Virus record (IMG/VR): IMGVR_UViG_3300047444_000617
Location: 46,249 to 110,248 of that record
DNA from: a virus
Strand: one strand, 5' to 3'
Length of the DNA: 64,000 bases
The notes below the pieces were generated by a model. It was not told the origin of the DNA, ran no database searches, and saw only the letters and a list, made by a program, of their open reading frames with translations. The translations under genes and the position numbers were made by a program. Position 1 is the first letter of the stretch, and each line of letters starts with the position of its first letter. This document shows positions 29,767 through 38,205 of this stretch, one piece after another.

Positions 29767-31410
29767 TTACGCCGCTTCCAGCGCCTGCGTGAGGGAGACC
29801 AGGTCGTTGTCGATGCGGCCGTTGTCGTCGGCGCCTCGGCCGTCGGTGATGGCCGACCCCACCCGGCGCTTGTGCGCGAGCATGGCCAGCTTGCGCGGCT
29901 CGGTGGTGGCCGCCGTGATGGCGTTGAGGATGTAGATGTCCTTGAACTCACTGCTCGCGCGGTTGTGCCGGGCGTTGATCTGATCCTGCTTCCCGGACGA
30001 CCAGGCGAGGTCGTAGTTGATCAGGTAGTTGGCCATGTACAGGTCGGTGCCGAACGCCCCGGCGTGGCTGGACAGGAAGACACGACACTGTCCATCGGTC
30101 TCGAACCTCTGGGCGGCATAGGCCTTGGCTGCCGAGGACATGCGGCCGGTGTATGTAACCGCGCAGCCATCAGGCAGCCGGTCGGCCAGCAGGTCGAGCA
30201 TGTCGGGGTTGACCGAGAAGATGATCACCTTGTTGCCGGGGACCGCGAGGATGTCCTCGACCGCAGAGACCACCGCGTCCAACTTCGGGGTCGTGGTGAC
30301 CGCATCCAGTACTCCCGACTGCCACACCTCGTAGGCGTACTTCGATCCCGGCCAGGTCTTCTTCTGCACCCCCGACTGCCTCGACTCCTGGCTCTCCTCG
30401 TAGCGCTGCCCGGACCGCACGATGAGGTCCGGGTGGTTGAGCAGCATGTCCAGCGCCTGCATCCGCGCCATGATCTTTCCCTTCTGACTGTTCTCGTTCG
30501 GGGTGTCCCCTCCGTGGTAGTGGGCGAACAGGTCGAACGACTCCGTGTTGGGGCCGAGCGCGCGCAGCTCGGAGAGCAGTTCGGTGGAGATGTGCTTGTA
30601 GGCCTTGCGGGTGTGGGTGTCCAGCACGACCGGGATGACGCTCTCCTGTACGCGGGGCAGGAACGGCTTGACGTCCGGGTCCAGGCGCGTCTTCCGCACC
30701 ATGACGTCGGCCAGCTTGGCGTGAAGGAGTGGCAGGTTCCGGTACTGCTGCACACCGCCGAAGCGGTTGCGGACGATGTAGGTCTTGTCGAACAGGTCGA
30801 AGCGCCCCAGCACCTCGTCGTCCACCCACTGCATGATCGAGAACAGTTCCTCGGGTTTGCCGTTCTCCACCGGGGTGCCAGTCAGTCCGAAGCGGAACGG
30901 GGCCGTCAGCCGCTTGATCTTCCGCGTGCGCTGCGCCCGGAAGGTTTTGATCGCGGTGCACTCGTCCAGGACGATGCACTCCGGCTTGATGCGGCGGACG
31001 AAGTTCCAGTCGTTGACGACGTTCTCGTAGCCCAAGATGACGTAATCGGGCCGGTACGTCTTCACCTTGACGTACTGGGCGGCCCGCTTCTTGGCGTCAC
31101 CGTCGATCAGTACGCAGTAGTCCTCCGTCGGGACGGTGATCTCCTGCACCATCCCGTCCTCGCGCACCTTGACCGAGCGGGTGGCCACGTCGGTGAGGCG
31201 GGCGATGGACTTGGCCCACTGGTACTTGAGGTTGGCCGGGACGACGATCACCGTCGTCTCGACCTCCTCCCGCTCGATCAACTCCTCGATCGCAGCCAGG
31301 GCGATGACCGTCTTGCCCAGGCCCATCTCGTAGGCGATCAGGAGGGAGCCGCGCTGCACCGCACGGTCCACGGCCTCCTCCTGGTAGGTATGAAGGTCGA
31401 CGGTCAGCAC
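29767..31410 (-). CDS. SNF2-family DEAD/DEAH-type helicase
   Basis: 547 residues from GTG 31410, overlapping the HNH gene stop. LHTYQEEAVDRAV (Q-motif-like, containing the repeated CTTCATACC), LIAYEMGLGKTVIALAAIEE (motif I), ECIVLDECTAIKTF (motif II, DECx), RFGLTGTPVENGKPEEL (motif III), then the second RecA fold with VIIFSVNPDMLDLL and QDQINARHNRAS (motif VI). A dsDNA translocase that may remodel forks or recombination intermediates. Confidence 0.92.
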   Translation of the reverse strand: MLTVDLHTYQEEAVDRAVQRGSLLIAYEMGLGKTVIALAAIEELIEREEVETTVIVVPANLKYQWAKSIARLTDVATRSVKVREDGMVQEITVPTEDYCVLIDGDAKKRAAQYVKVKTYRPDYVILGYENVVNDWNFVRRIKPECIVLDECTAIKTFRAQRTRKIKRLTAPFRFGLTGTPVENGKPEELFSIMQWVDDEVLGRFDLFDKTYIVRNRFGGVQQYRNLPLLHAKLADVMVRKTRLDPDVKPFLPRVQESVIPVVLDTHTRKAYKHISTELLSELRALGPNTESFDLFAHYHGGDTPNENSQKGKIMARMQALDMLLNHPDLIVRSGQRYEESQESRQSGVQKKTWPGSKYAYEVWQSGVLDAVTTTPKLDAVVSAVEDILAVPGNKVIIFSVNPDMLDLLADRLPDGCAVTYTGRMSSAAKAYAAQRFETDGQCRVFLSSHAGAFGTDLYMANYLINYDLAWSSGKQDQINARHNRASSEFKDIYILNAITAATTEPRKLAMLAHKRRVGSAITDGRGADDNGRIDNDLVSLTQALEAA

Positions 31411-31703
31411 TGGGAGTACTGCCGATCGAACTGCGACGAGGTCTTGACCCTGGGTGCGTACACGGCACGCGGGGTGTACTTGCCCTCGGCTATGTGGTCG
31501 GGGTTGACGCACTTGGCCCTGTAGCAGGAGCGGTGGCGCTGCGCGGCGGCTCCCGAGCCGACGAGGTAGGACAGCAGCGTCTTGCCCTTGTAGGAGGGAC
31601 TGAGGGACTTGGTCTGGTAGATGAGGCAGGAGGAGTCCGGGTCGGGTTCGACGCGGTCCCAGAAGAGCGCGTCCAGGTGCTCGTAGCCTTCGGGGGCGTT
31701 CAT
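31404..31703 (-). CDS. HNH-like endonuclease, small
   Basis: 99 residues from ATG 31703, overlapping the primase stop (ATGA). HRSCYRAKCVNPDHIAEGKY fits the C-terminal half of an HNH motif (CxNPxH); the first His is less clear, so it may be degenerate. Free-standing HNH genes are common between phage replication genes. DNA cleavage activity is inferred from the motif only. Confidence 0.6.
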   Translation of the reverse strand: MNAPEGYEHLDALFWDRVEPDPDSSCLIYQTKSLSPSYKGKTLLSYLVGSGAAAQRHRSCYRAKCVNPDHIAEGKYTPRAVYAPRVKTSSQFDRQYSQC

Positions 31704-32668
31704 GAAAACCTCGCTATGACGGATGGGTAGGAGTTGCGCACGGCGAAGACGACCTCGGCGTCGGTCATGTCGCCGGGGTCCTTGGCGGAGGTGCCGGAGT
31801 AGTCCAGGAACTTCAGGGCCAGGCCCCGCCGGGACCACTCCTGCCGCAGCCGCTCGGAGTGCTTGGCGCCGTCCACGTCGTTGTCGAGCGCGACGATCAA
31901 CGTGTCGAAGTGGTCGCGGATCAGGGACATCTGCGCGTCGGAGACGCCCGCGCCGAAGGACGACAGGCCCGCTGGGAATCCGGCCGCGCGCAGCCGCACG
32001 ACGTCCAGAGGGGACTCGACGAGGATCGCCGTGTCGCCCTCGTAGGTATGAAGCCCGAACAGCGTCTTGGACTTGGTCATGGAGTTGGGACGGTTGCGGA
32101 AGTAGCGGGCGTTCTTCTCCTGCCAGCCCCACAGCACGCCGGTGTCGGGGTCACGGACGGGAACGATCCACATCTCCCGGTCGGTGTCCCACAGCACCCC
32201 GCAGACGTCGGCATCCTCGGGGGTGAAGTGCCGCTTGGCACACTCCTCCTCCGGCGGGGTCACCCACAGAGCCAGCGAGGCCTCGTTGATCTGCGTGGTG
32301 GTGTCGACCTTGGTGGGGTCGACCGACTTCTTGGCCAGGAACTTCTTGACCCGCTCGATTCCTCCGCGCTTGCGCACCCACGCGACAGCATCCGCGTACG
32401 GAATTTCGAGGACGTCTTTCACCAGAATCACGAACACACCGTGGTATCCGCAGGAAAAGCAGTTGAACTGACCGACCCCGGAATGCACGGAGAACGACGG
32501 GTGCTTGTCCGCCTTTCCTGTCCGCGCCTCGTGCATGGGGCAGGGCATGTGGAGTTCTTCGCCGTACTCCTTGAACTCCAGTCCGAGTTCGTCGAGGCAG
32601 GCCGCGACGTTACCAGGGACGGGCGCACTTCCTGCGGCATCCCACCCACTTCGCTTTACTTTCCGCAT
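31700..32668 (-). CDS. DnaG-type DNA primase
   Basis: 322 residues from ATG 32668 (GGGAGG five bases upstream; GTG 32671 is possible). Zinc-binding domain: CPMHEARTGKADKHPSFSVH then FNCFSCGYHGV. TOPRIM domain: AILVESPLDVVRL and LIVALDNDVDGAKHSERLRQ, with Glu and DxD for metal. It synthesises RNA primers and sits next to DnaB. FGLHTYEG between the domains is the repeated motif. Confidence 0.9.
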   Translation of the reverse strand: MRKVKRSGWDAAGSAPVPGNVAACLDELGLEFKEYGEELHMPCPMHEARTGKADKHPSFSVHSGVGQFNCFSCGYHGVFVILVKDVLEIPYADAVAWVRKRGGIERVKKFLAKKSVDPTKVDTTTQINEASLALWVTPPEEECAKRHFTPEDADVCGVLWDTDREMWIVPVRDPDTGVLWGWQEKNARYFRNRPNSMTKSKTLFGLHTYEGDTAILVESPLDVVRLRAAGFPAGLSSFGAGVSDAQMSLIRDHFDTLIVALDNDVDGAKHSERLRQEWSRRGLALKFLDYSGTSAKDPGDMTDAEVVFAVRNSYPSVIARFS

Positions 32669-32910
32669 CACTGCCTCCCTTCCAGATATCGGAGATACAC
32701 ACTCATCTCGGGCCCGCGAGGGTTCATGTAGTAGGTGCCGTAGCGGACGACGTGCACCTTTCCCAGCCCCCGGATGTGTCGCGGTTCGGTCGCGAATACC
32801 AGATTCCGGTCACGGGGATTCCTGTCGTTCTCCCGGCACCAGAACTGGAACTCCCGGTAGTTGCCCGCGAGGACGACAGTCTTTACGTCAGAAGCCTCCC
32901 TGCCAGCCAT
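32668..32910 (-). CDS. Small hypothetical protein
   Basis: 80 residues. ATG 32910 lies inside the last codons of dnaB but has GGAG seven bases upstream, and its TGA overlaps the primase ATG. Arg-rich, with RNLVFATEPRHIRGLGKVHV in the middle. Position between DnaB and primase suggests a primosome accessory; no motif proves it. Confidence 0.7.
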   Translation of the reverse strand: MAGREASDVKTVVLAGNYREFQFWCRENDRNPRDRNLVFATEPRHIRGLGKVHVVRYGTYYMNPRGPEMSVYLRYLEGRQ

Positions 32911-34156
32911 CGGTGTTCTCCTCCTTGGCGTCGGCGAAGGGGTCCTCGTTCAGTTCCTCGAACTTCCCCGTCTCCCAGTCCCATTGGCAGTACGTCTCCA
33001 GGGGCGGGCAGTTTCGGGCCAGGACGACCTTGATCTTGTTGATGTTCTCGTCGTCGGTTCGCTCGACGCCGAGAATCACGTCGGAGTCCTGGGCGAATGA
33101 GGAGGAGTACCCGATGGAGTCGGAGGTGATCCCCTTCTTCTTGTTCATCTTCCATTCCAGGACCTGCGTGGAAATGACCATGGGGATCTGCAGGTTCTTC
33201 GCCATGCGCTTGAATCCCCGGGTGAGATTGGTGAGCGCCTGACTGGATCCCTGGGCCTCTCCGAGTTCGTCCTGCATCATGTAGATGCCGTCCACGAATA
33301 CGATCGTCGGCCGGATGGTGTCGATCTTCGACTGCACACCGGTCAGCGTCGTGGCATTCATGGAGTCCGAGGAGAGGAAGAAGGAGGGCATTGCCTCCAA
33401 TTCCCGCAGGGCCTTTTCGAGTTTGTCCCACTCGGTCTTCTTGAGGGTGCCGTTCCGCAGCCGGGCGTGGGAGATCCCCGCGCGGATCGCGTCGAACCTC
33501 TCCTCCTGCTCCTCGTTGCTCATCTCGAAGCCGACGAACAGCGGGCGCTCGCCGAACAGGTGCGCTGCCATGGCAGCCAGCAGCAGCAGGGTCGACTTAC
33601 CGGCCTTCGGGGGACCGACGAAGGTGACCAGTTGCTCCTTCTGGAGGCCCTGGGTGGCCCTGTCGATCGTCGAGAAGCCGGTGGGGATGCCCCGGAGCCC
33701 GTCGGGCAGGTCCTTCAGCGACAGGTACCGTGCAAGGCGTTCCTGGCCGGTCTCCGTCAGGTCGGTGTCCCGGGAGTTGGGCACGGCCGAGGCGATGTTG
33801 GCCAGCGTGCGCGACAGCGCCTCGATGGCGGCGTTGGCGTTGTTCTCCTCGTGTGCGTCGACCGAAGCGGCCAGGCCCTCTTCCAGGAGGGCCAAAGTAT
33901 GAAGTTCCCGCAGCCGGTCGGTGAGGACCTGCATGGGGTCCTCGACCTTGACGAACTTGTAGGTCGGGAAGTCGGTCTTGATGGTGGCCAGCGAGGGCAC
34001 CTGGCCGTAGGTGCCCTTGTGCCGCAGGATCGCCTTGAAGACGGCCCTGTTGTCCGCGTCCTGGAAGAAGTCAGGCGTCACGCCTGCATCCGCGACTTCT
34101 GACAGGTCCTTGTCCTGGATGACGCGGGAGACGAGCAGCCGCTCGAAGTCCGCCAC
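32888..34156 (-). CDS. dnaB: Replicative DNA helicase, DnaB-like
   Basis: 422 residues from GTG 34156 (TAGTG overlap). A short N-terminal DnaB domain (ADFERLLVSRVIQDKDLSEV), then RecA-like core with TFVGPPKAGKSTLLLLAAMA (Walker A), RPTIVFVDGIYMM (Walker B) and the DnaB-type QNIPMVIST-like LQIPMVISTQVLEWK. Unwinds DNA at the fork, loaded by the 34648-35307 AAA+ protein. RELHTLALLEEG is the repeated motif (ACT Thr codon). Confidence 0.9.
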   Translation of the reverse strand: MADFERLLVSRVIQDKDLSEVADAGVTPDFFQDADNRAVFKAILRHKGTYGQVPSLATIKTDFPTYKFVKVEDPMQVLTDRLRELHTLALLEEGLAASVDAHEENNANAAIEALSRTLANIASAVPNSRDTDLTETGQERLARYLSLKDLPDGLRGIPTGFSTIDRATQGLQKEQLVTFVGPPKAGKSTLLLLAAMAAHLFGERPLFVGFEMSNEEQEERFDAIRAGISHARLRNGTLKKTEWDKLEKALRELEAMPSFFLSSDSMNATTLTGVQSKIDTIRPTIVFVDGIYMMQDELGEAQGSSQALTNLTRGFKRMAKNLQIPMVISTQVLEWKMNKKKGITSDSIGYSSSFAQDSDVILGVERTDDENINKIKVVLARNCPPLETYCQWDWETGKFEELNEDPFADAKEENTDGWQGGF

Positions 34157-34599
34157 TACAGTGCTCCGATCAAGGTGGTGGGGACAGCCGGGAGCATGCG
34201 CCCCTTGCTGCCGTAGATCAGGTGGTGTTCGTTGTCGTAGACGGCGGCCACGTCCGGCATGAGAGCCAGGCGGCGGGCCAAGCGCTGGGGGTTGTCCGCC
34301 CACACGCGGCCGACAGGAAGGCCCTCGACGTCCAGGCGCCACTCCACTGCCTCAGCGAAGTCCTCACCGAGGTAGGTGATGACGTCGACCGAGTAGCGGT
34401 AGCGCCAGACGGTGTCCCAGATGACCCGGGCCAGTGGCTCGTTGATCTCGTAGGCCTTGACCGCGCGCTTCCACTGGCGGGCCTTGCGGGCGAGTGATTC
34501 GCCAGCTCGTGCGCGCGGCGTGGGCAGAAGGCCCAGCAGTCCCTCGTAGACCAGGACCAGGCGAGGGGAGACTTCGTTGCTGATGTCCCCGCCCTGCAT
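34156..34599 (-). CDS. Hypothetical protein
   Basis: 147 residues, ATG 34599 overlapping the TGA of a 19-codon micro-ORF (TGATG). Mostly helical, Arg-rich (ARKARQWKRAVKAYEINEPL), sitting between the helicase loader and DnaB, so a replisome role is plausible. No family recognised. Confidence 0.7.
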   Translation of the reverse strand: MQGGDISNEVSPRLVLVYEGLLGLLPTPRARAGESLARKARQWKRAVKAYEINEPLARVIWDTVWRYRYSVDVITYLGEDFAEAVEWRLDVEGLPVGRVWADNPQRLARRLALMPDVAAVYDNEHHLIYGSKGRMLPAVPTTLIGAL

Positions 34600-34658
34600 C
34601 AGGTGCGCTCCGCCGTCGTGCGGAGCCGGGTATGAAGCGCGCGTTGCTCATGCGGCAC
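34599..34658 (-). CDS. Micro-ORF MPHEQRALHTRLRTTAERT
   Basis: 19 residues, GTG 34658 with a perfect GGAGGA seven bases upstream. It overlaps the loader's 3' end by 11 bases and its TGA overlaps the next ATG (TGATG). It contains the motif as CTT CAT ACC in frame. The strong ribosome site makes this the best supported of the four micro-ORFs. Confidence 0.7.
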   Translation of the reverse strand: MPHEQRALHTRLRTTAERT

Positions 34659-35307
34659 GGCGGTCTCCTCCGACAACCTTCAGGTGCGTGAAGGCCCCCT
34701 GGATGAAGGAGCCCATGGAAGGGTTGTAGATGTCGCCCCACTTGACCGGCGGGACGTTGGAGGTGACCAGGGTCGGCCGGGCCTCGCGGTGTCGCAGGCG
34801 CAGCAGGTCGTCCAGCAGTCCCTCGGCGTAGCCGGTCTTGGTCTTGTGCTCCTTGCCGACGTCGTCGAGCAGCAGGACGGGTGCCTTCTCGGCCGAGACG
34901 ATCTGGTCCTGCACGGCCCACCAGCGGGCCACGGCCTCGGGCTCCTTGCGGTCCTGCAGGGTCATCCGCTCGATGTTCAACTTCACGTAGTCGGAGTAGG
35001 CCAGCCAGGCGACCGGCAGGCGGCGCTCGAAGTAGACGTCCATCAGCGTGGAGGTGGCCAGGGTGGTCTTTCCGGTTCCGGGAGGACCGACGACCAGCAG
35101 GCCCTTGCCGATCTGGGACCAGTCGGCCGGGTACTGGTCGATGGGCCGCTTGTCGGTGACGTAGTGGTCCTGGAGGTTGTCGACGAACTTCTGGCAGATC
35201 TCCTTGTGGGGAGAGTCCGCCAACGTATGAAGCCGCAGGTGTCGGTAGTGCGGTGGGATTCCGTACTCCTTCAGCCGGAGCGCGTGGACCCGGGGGTCGG
35301 TCGCCAT
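34648..35307 (-). CDS. DnaC-like AAA+ helicase loader
   Basis: 219 residues. GLLVVGPPGTGKTTLATSTL is Walker A, APVLLLDDVGKEHKT Walker B, and LVTSNVPPVKWGDIYN sensor I. It follows the DnaC/DnaI pattern: a short N-terminus, then one ATPase domain. It would load DnaB at the origin. RLHTLADSPHKE at residue 25 holds the repeated motif. Start behind AGGAGGTACC. Confidence 0.85.
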   Translation of the reverse strand: MATDPRVHALRLKEYGIPPHYRHLRLHTLADSPHKEICQKFVDNLQDHYVTDKRPIDQYPADWSQIGKGLLVVGPPGTGKTTLATSTLMDVYFERRLPVAWLAYSDYVKLNIERMTLQDRKEPEAVARWWAVQDQIVSAEKAPVLLLDDVGKEHKTKTGYAEGLLDDLLRLRHREARPTLVTSNVPPVKWGDIYNPSMGSFIQGAFTHLKVVGGDRRAA

Positions 35308-35390
35308 GTGCGGGGTACCTCCTGTGGTGGGTGGACGATGAGCAGGCTAACACAGTTACCGTTTCCTGAATACCTGCTGAAAATGCGTAA

Positions 35391-35418
35391 GGGGCGAGCC
35401 GCGCAAGCAGCCCGCCCC
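35391..35418 (-). terminator. Hairpin terminator
   Basis: GGGGCG (35391-35396) and CGCCCC (35413-35418) stem after the initiator-like gene. On the minus strand it is followed by TTACGCATTTTC, T-rich. Confidence 0.55.
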
Positions 35419-35428
35419 TCCGGGTCGG

Positions 35429-36469
35429 TCAGGTCCAGTAGTCCTCGTTGTACCTGTTGGCCTCCACCTGATCGGCAGCGTCCGACTTGCCGCGACGCTG
35501 GGTCAGCAGTCCCCTGGCGGCCAGGAAATCCCTCCAGGCGGGGACGTTCTCCGATCGCTGCCAGGAAGGCGACCAGTAGGTGATGATCATCTTGGTGATC
35601 TCCTCCTTCGTGGTGCCCTCCCGCATCCACCGGCCGAAGTTCCCGGACAACGCTCCGAAGTTGACAGCCCCTGGCACCGGATGGCCGACCTCCTGAGCCC
35701 GCTTTTCGAAGAAGGAGGCCAGTACCTCTGACGGCCTCGTAGACCGCCTCTCACGACGTTGGCGGACCGGAGGGGCCAGGTCTCCGTCCGAAGCCGGGAG
35801 ATCGCCGTACAGGGTGAACGACGGGGTGTTCTCTTCGAGAGACTGAGCCACCACATACGCCGGGTCCAGTTCCCTCTCCGCCTGGGCGGCTTCCTCGGCC
35901 TCCTGCCTCCGGGTCTTCTTCCGGCCGCCCTTGCGCGGAGCGCGTACCGCATCCCAGCCCTTGCCACCCGGCCTCGGGAGGGCCTCCTCAGCATGGTCGG
36001 GATCTGACCGCGCCGACCGGCGCGGTGGAAGAGACGTAGTCTCTTCTATTTCTCCTACTACTAGTTGGTTACTAGGGTTGGGTGAAAAATCTGCAGGGTG
36101 CAGATTCTGCAGGGTGGGATTGTCCGGGTTTGCATCATGCAGATTCTGCATGTCAACTACCTGCGGGACCGGCTCTTCCACCCACTCCGAAACGGGACGA
36201 ATCCGGCGCACGACGGAGGCGTAGAGAGCCGCTTCCGGGGGTGCCTTCTCCTTCGGGACGGACTCGATGATGCCCCGCTCTTCCAGGCTCTTCAGGCAGG
36301 CGTAGACGCCACGCTCGGACATGCGGGTGCGCTTGGCCAGGGTCTTGACGGACTCCCACATCATGCGGTGGTCGTCTCCGGCCGCGTCAGCGATACGCAG
36401 CAGGACCAGCAGGTCACCCTTGCCCACAGGCGCGTACTGCCAGACCTCGGACATGATCAGGATGCTCAA
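35429..36469 (-). CDS. HTH replication-initiator-like protein
   Basis: 346 residues from TTG 36469. Residues ~40-75 (ESVKTLAKRTRMSERGVYAC, then LKSLEERGIIES) form a winged helix-turn-helix of the Rep/DnaD initiator type. The middle is charged and disordered, with two QNLH repeats; the C-terminal 100 residues (NFGALSGNFGRWMREGTTKE) resemble the end domain of phage replisome organisers. The gene contains a palindromic repeat pair and an AT-rich stretch (36028-36150) that look like an origin. Located directly before the loader and helicase. Confidence 0.7.
   Translation of the reverse strand: MSILIMSEVWQYAPVGKGDLLVLLRIADAAGDDHRMMWESVKTLAKRTRMSERGVYACLKSLEERGIIESVPKEKAPPEAALYASVVRRIRPVSEWVEEPVPQVVDMQNLHDANPDNPTLQNLHPADFSPNPSNQLVVGEIEETTSLPPRRSARSDPDHAEEALPRPGGKGWDAVRAPRKGGRKKTRRQEAEEAAQAERELDPAYVVAQSLEENTPSFTLYGDLPASDGDLAPPVRQRRERRSTRPSEVLASFFEKRAQEVGHPVPGAVNFGALSGNFGRWMREGTTKEEITKMIITYWSPSWQRSENVPAWRDFLAARGLLTQRRGKSDAADQVEANRYNEDYWT
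36028..36150. other. Candidate origin of replication inside the initiator gene
   Basis: GAAGAGAC-GTA-GTCTCTTC inverted repeat (36028-36046), then an AT-rich stretch (36044-36090), then two copies of TGCAGATTCTGCA (36099-36111 and 36138-36150), a near-palindrome, plus a repeated CTGCAGGGTG (36091-36100, 36107-36116). Iterons next to AT-rich DNA inside the initiator gene is the lambda O arrangement. Not experimentally known. Confidence 0.5.
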
Positions 36470-36513
36470 TTGCCCGCCCTGCCAAGGCGGTAAGTATGAA
36501 GCGGTAGCGGCAT
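36466..36513 (-). CDS. Micro-ORF MPLPLHTYRLGRAGN
   Basis: 15 residues from ATG 36513; its TGA overlaps the TTG start of the initiator-like gene (TTGA). Carries CTT CAT ACT in frame. The ribosome site is weak (GAGAGAG). It may couple or limit initiator synthesis, in the manner of a leader peptide. Confidence 0.5.
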   Translation of the reverse strand: MPLPLHTYRLGRAGN

Positions 36514-36563
36514 GATATGGTCTCTCTCATCTCGGGGTTTGTGGTGGGCCTCCGGGTGTGGTG

Positions 36564-36624
36564 GCCAAAGGCCCCCGGCAGTGAATTGAGGTCTCGAACC
36601 TCTTCAATGCCGGGGGCCTTTGGC
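36564..36624. terminator. Very strong hairpin terminator
   Basis: Two arms of about 27 bases (GCCAAAGGCCCCCGGCA at the base, exactly complemented) around CTCGA, with two mismatches. It lies between the AT-hook gene and the initiator leader, works in both directions, and insulates the replication operon. Confidence 0.85.
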
Positions 36625-36628
36625 GTTT

Positions 36629-37795
36629 CTACTCCCCGTCGATGTCGAGGCCCTTCTCCTCGATCTCCGCCCGGGTCAGTTGGACGACCTTCTGTCCGGC
36701 CGGGATACGGCCACGGCCGCGTCGGCTGTAGTTGCCCTTCTCGTCGACCAGGAACGCGAAGGTCTTGGACTCGTCACGCGGACGGCCACGGCGACGACGT
36801 CCCGTGGGCTCCTCCTGCTCCTCCTCGTCCTTCTGCTGGGCCGCCAGGGCCTTGTAGCCCTCCCCCTTCGCCGGGTCCTCCCCGAGCGTATGAAGGGCCT
36901 TGCGCAGCAGTTCGGTCAGCGGTCGCTCGCGCACGTCGGCCTGGTTGATCACGGCGTTGCGCTCGTCCTCCAGGCGCAGGACGGTGTAGGCCGCCTCCAG
37001 AGCGGCGCGGACGAGCGGGAGGTCGATCTCCGTCTCGGAGGACGGGGTGGCATCCCGCTGGGCCTTCTGCGCGGCGCGGTTGACCTGCTGCTCCAGGTCC
37101 TCCTCGACCGGGTCCACCTCGGGCTCGGGCTTGCGGCTGCGACGGCTGCGCTTGGGGGCAGGCTCGTCCTTGGGCTCCTCCGGCTCGTCCTCGGTGAGCG
37201 GCTCCTCCTCCGGCTGGGCCTCCTCCGGCTCGGCCCGGCGGCCACGACGGCGACCGCGCTTGGGCTCCTCCGGCTCGGGCTCCGGCTCGGGCTCCGGCTC
37301 CTCGGCGGCCTCGGGCTCACCGAAGGAGATGTCGTCGAGCCCAGCGGTGAGGTCCTTGGCCTTGATACCCACCTGATCGGCGGCGTCCAGGAGGAGTTCG
37401 GCCTCCTCGCTACCGTCCTCGCCCCACAGCAGTACGAGGTACTTCTCCCCCTCGGCCGCCTCCAGCAGGTCGACGACCTTCGACGTGACGTTGCTGGCCG
37501 TGGCCGTGGAGTCGGCGGCCCGCAGGATCTTGTCGAGCGCCCGGGACTTCTCGCCGTCGGTGACCGCGACGAACGGCAGGTCCACGTACTCGGACCAGTT
37601 CAGCACGGCCTCCAGGCCGTCGGACAGGTGCGTCTTGGTGATCGGGAAGATCAGGTTGATCTCGCGGTCGGAGGGGGCGGGGTAGCCGTCGGCGTCCTCG
37701 TCGCCGAAGCCGAGCCAGTCGTTGAGCAGAGCCTTGATGTTGTCGAGGTCCACGTCGGCCGAACCGGCGAAGGCGAGGGTGATGGGCTTACTCAA
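36629..37795 (-). CDS. Acidic/basic DNA-binding protein with AT-hook
   Basis: 388 residues. N-terminal ~130 residues look folded (ITLAFAGSADVDLDNIKALL). The middle is a Pro-Glu repeat with basic patches (PKRGRRRGRRAEPEE). RRRRGRPRDESK near residue 345 is an AT-hook core (RGRP). The last 50 residues (AFLVDEKGNYSRRGRGRIPA) look like a short beta hairpin. May bind AT-rich DNA such as the origin. RKALHTLG is the repeated motif. Driven by the 37843-37871 promoter. Confidence 0.75.
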   Translation of the reverse strand: MSKPITLAFAGSADVDLDNIKALLNDWLGFGDEDADGYPAPSDREINLIFPITKTHLSDGLEAVLNWSEYVDLPFVAVTDGEKSRALDKILRAADSTATASNVTSKVVDLLEAAEGEKYLVLLWGEDGSEEAELLLDAADQVGIKAKDLTAGLDDISFGEPEAAEEPEPEPEPEPEEPKRGRRRGRRAEPEEAQPEEEPLTEDEPEEPKDEPAPKRSRRSRKPEPEVDPVEEDLEQQVNRAAQKAQRDATPSSETEIDLPLVRAALEAAYTVLRLEDERNAVINQADVRERPLTELLRKALHTLGEDPAKGEGYKALAAQQKDEEEQEEPTGRRRRGRPRDESKTFAFLVDEKGNYSRRGRGRIPAGQKVVQLTRAEIEEKGLDIDGE

Positions 37796-37842
37796 GTGTG
37801 CTCCCGTGTGGTGTTGTTACCGCCTCTTCGGCGGCGATGAGT

Positions 37843-37871
37843 ACGTTACAGGTTACCGATTCTAAAAGCAA
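37843..37871 (-). promoter_or_regulatory. Sigma70-like promoter with CGGTAAC element
   Basis: Minus strand TTGCTT (37871-37866), 17-base spacer, TAACGT (37848-37843). The spacer contains GAATCGGTAAC just before the -10 box. A terminator lies immediately upstream, so the AT-hook gene has its own transcript. Confidence 0.55.
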
Positions 37872-37900
37872 GAAACCCCCACTAAGAAAGCGAGGGTTTC
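37872..37900 (-). terminator. Rho-independent terminator
   Basis: Minus strand GAAACCC and GGGTTTC arms (37894-37900 and 37872-37878), 15-base loop, followed by TTGCTTTT. It ends the late (structural and holin) transcript. Confidence 0.75.
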
Positions 37901-37914
37901 AAGTCGTTTGACAA

Positions 37915-38202
37915 TCAGGGCAGGTCAGGCACCCTGCGCCCGGTTGCCGGATGCCTGCGCGGGATGCGCAGCGGGGGTGCTTCCACCACTCCTCCGCGCA
38001 CCGCCGTGTGCAGCAGGGCCACAGCACCGGCTGCCGCCACCGCCAGCAACCACCGCCCGGGAAGCCGTTGGGCCTCGTAGCCCAGGGCCACCACAGCGAG
38101 TGGCTGCAGCCAGGCGGGGAGGGAGAAGGGGAGCGTGACGGCCACCCACTCCCACGCGGTGAAGGTAGCCAGCGAGATCAGCAGCAGCCGGAACCAGTCC
38201 AT
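37915..38202 (-). CDS. Membrane protein
   Basis: 95 residues. Hydrophobic segments LLLISLATFTAWEWVAVTLP, WLQPLAVVALGYEAQ and RWLLAVAAAGAVALLHTAV give two or three membrane helices, with a basic C-terminus. Directly after the holin-like gene at the end of the late operon, so possibly a second lysis membrane protein. Its LHT is coded CTG CAC ACG, not the repeated motif. Confidence 0.7.
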   Translation of the reverse strand: MDWFRLLLISLATFTAWEWVAVTLPFSLPAWLQPLAVVALGYEAQRLPGRWLLAVAAAGAVALLHTAVRGGVVEAPPLRIPRRHPATGRRVPDLP

Positions 38203-38205
38203 GGG

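Noticed and set aside
36564-36624. T-arm-like sequence (GAGGTTCGAGACCTC on the minus strand) suggesting a tRNA
   Set aside because: It is the tip of a long terminator stem; there is no anticodon arm, D arm or CCA-compatible acceptor. I found no convincing tRNA in the window.
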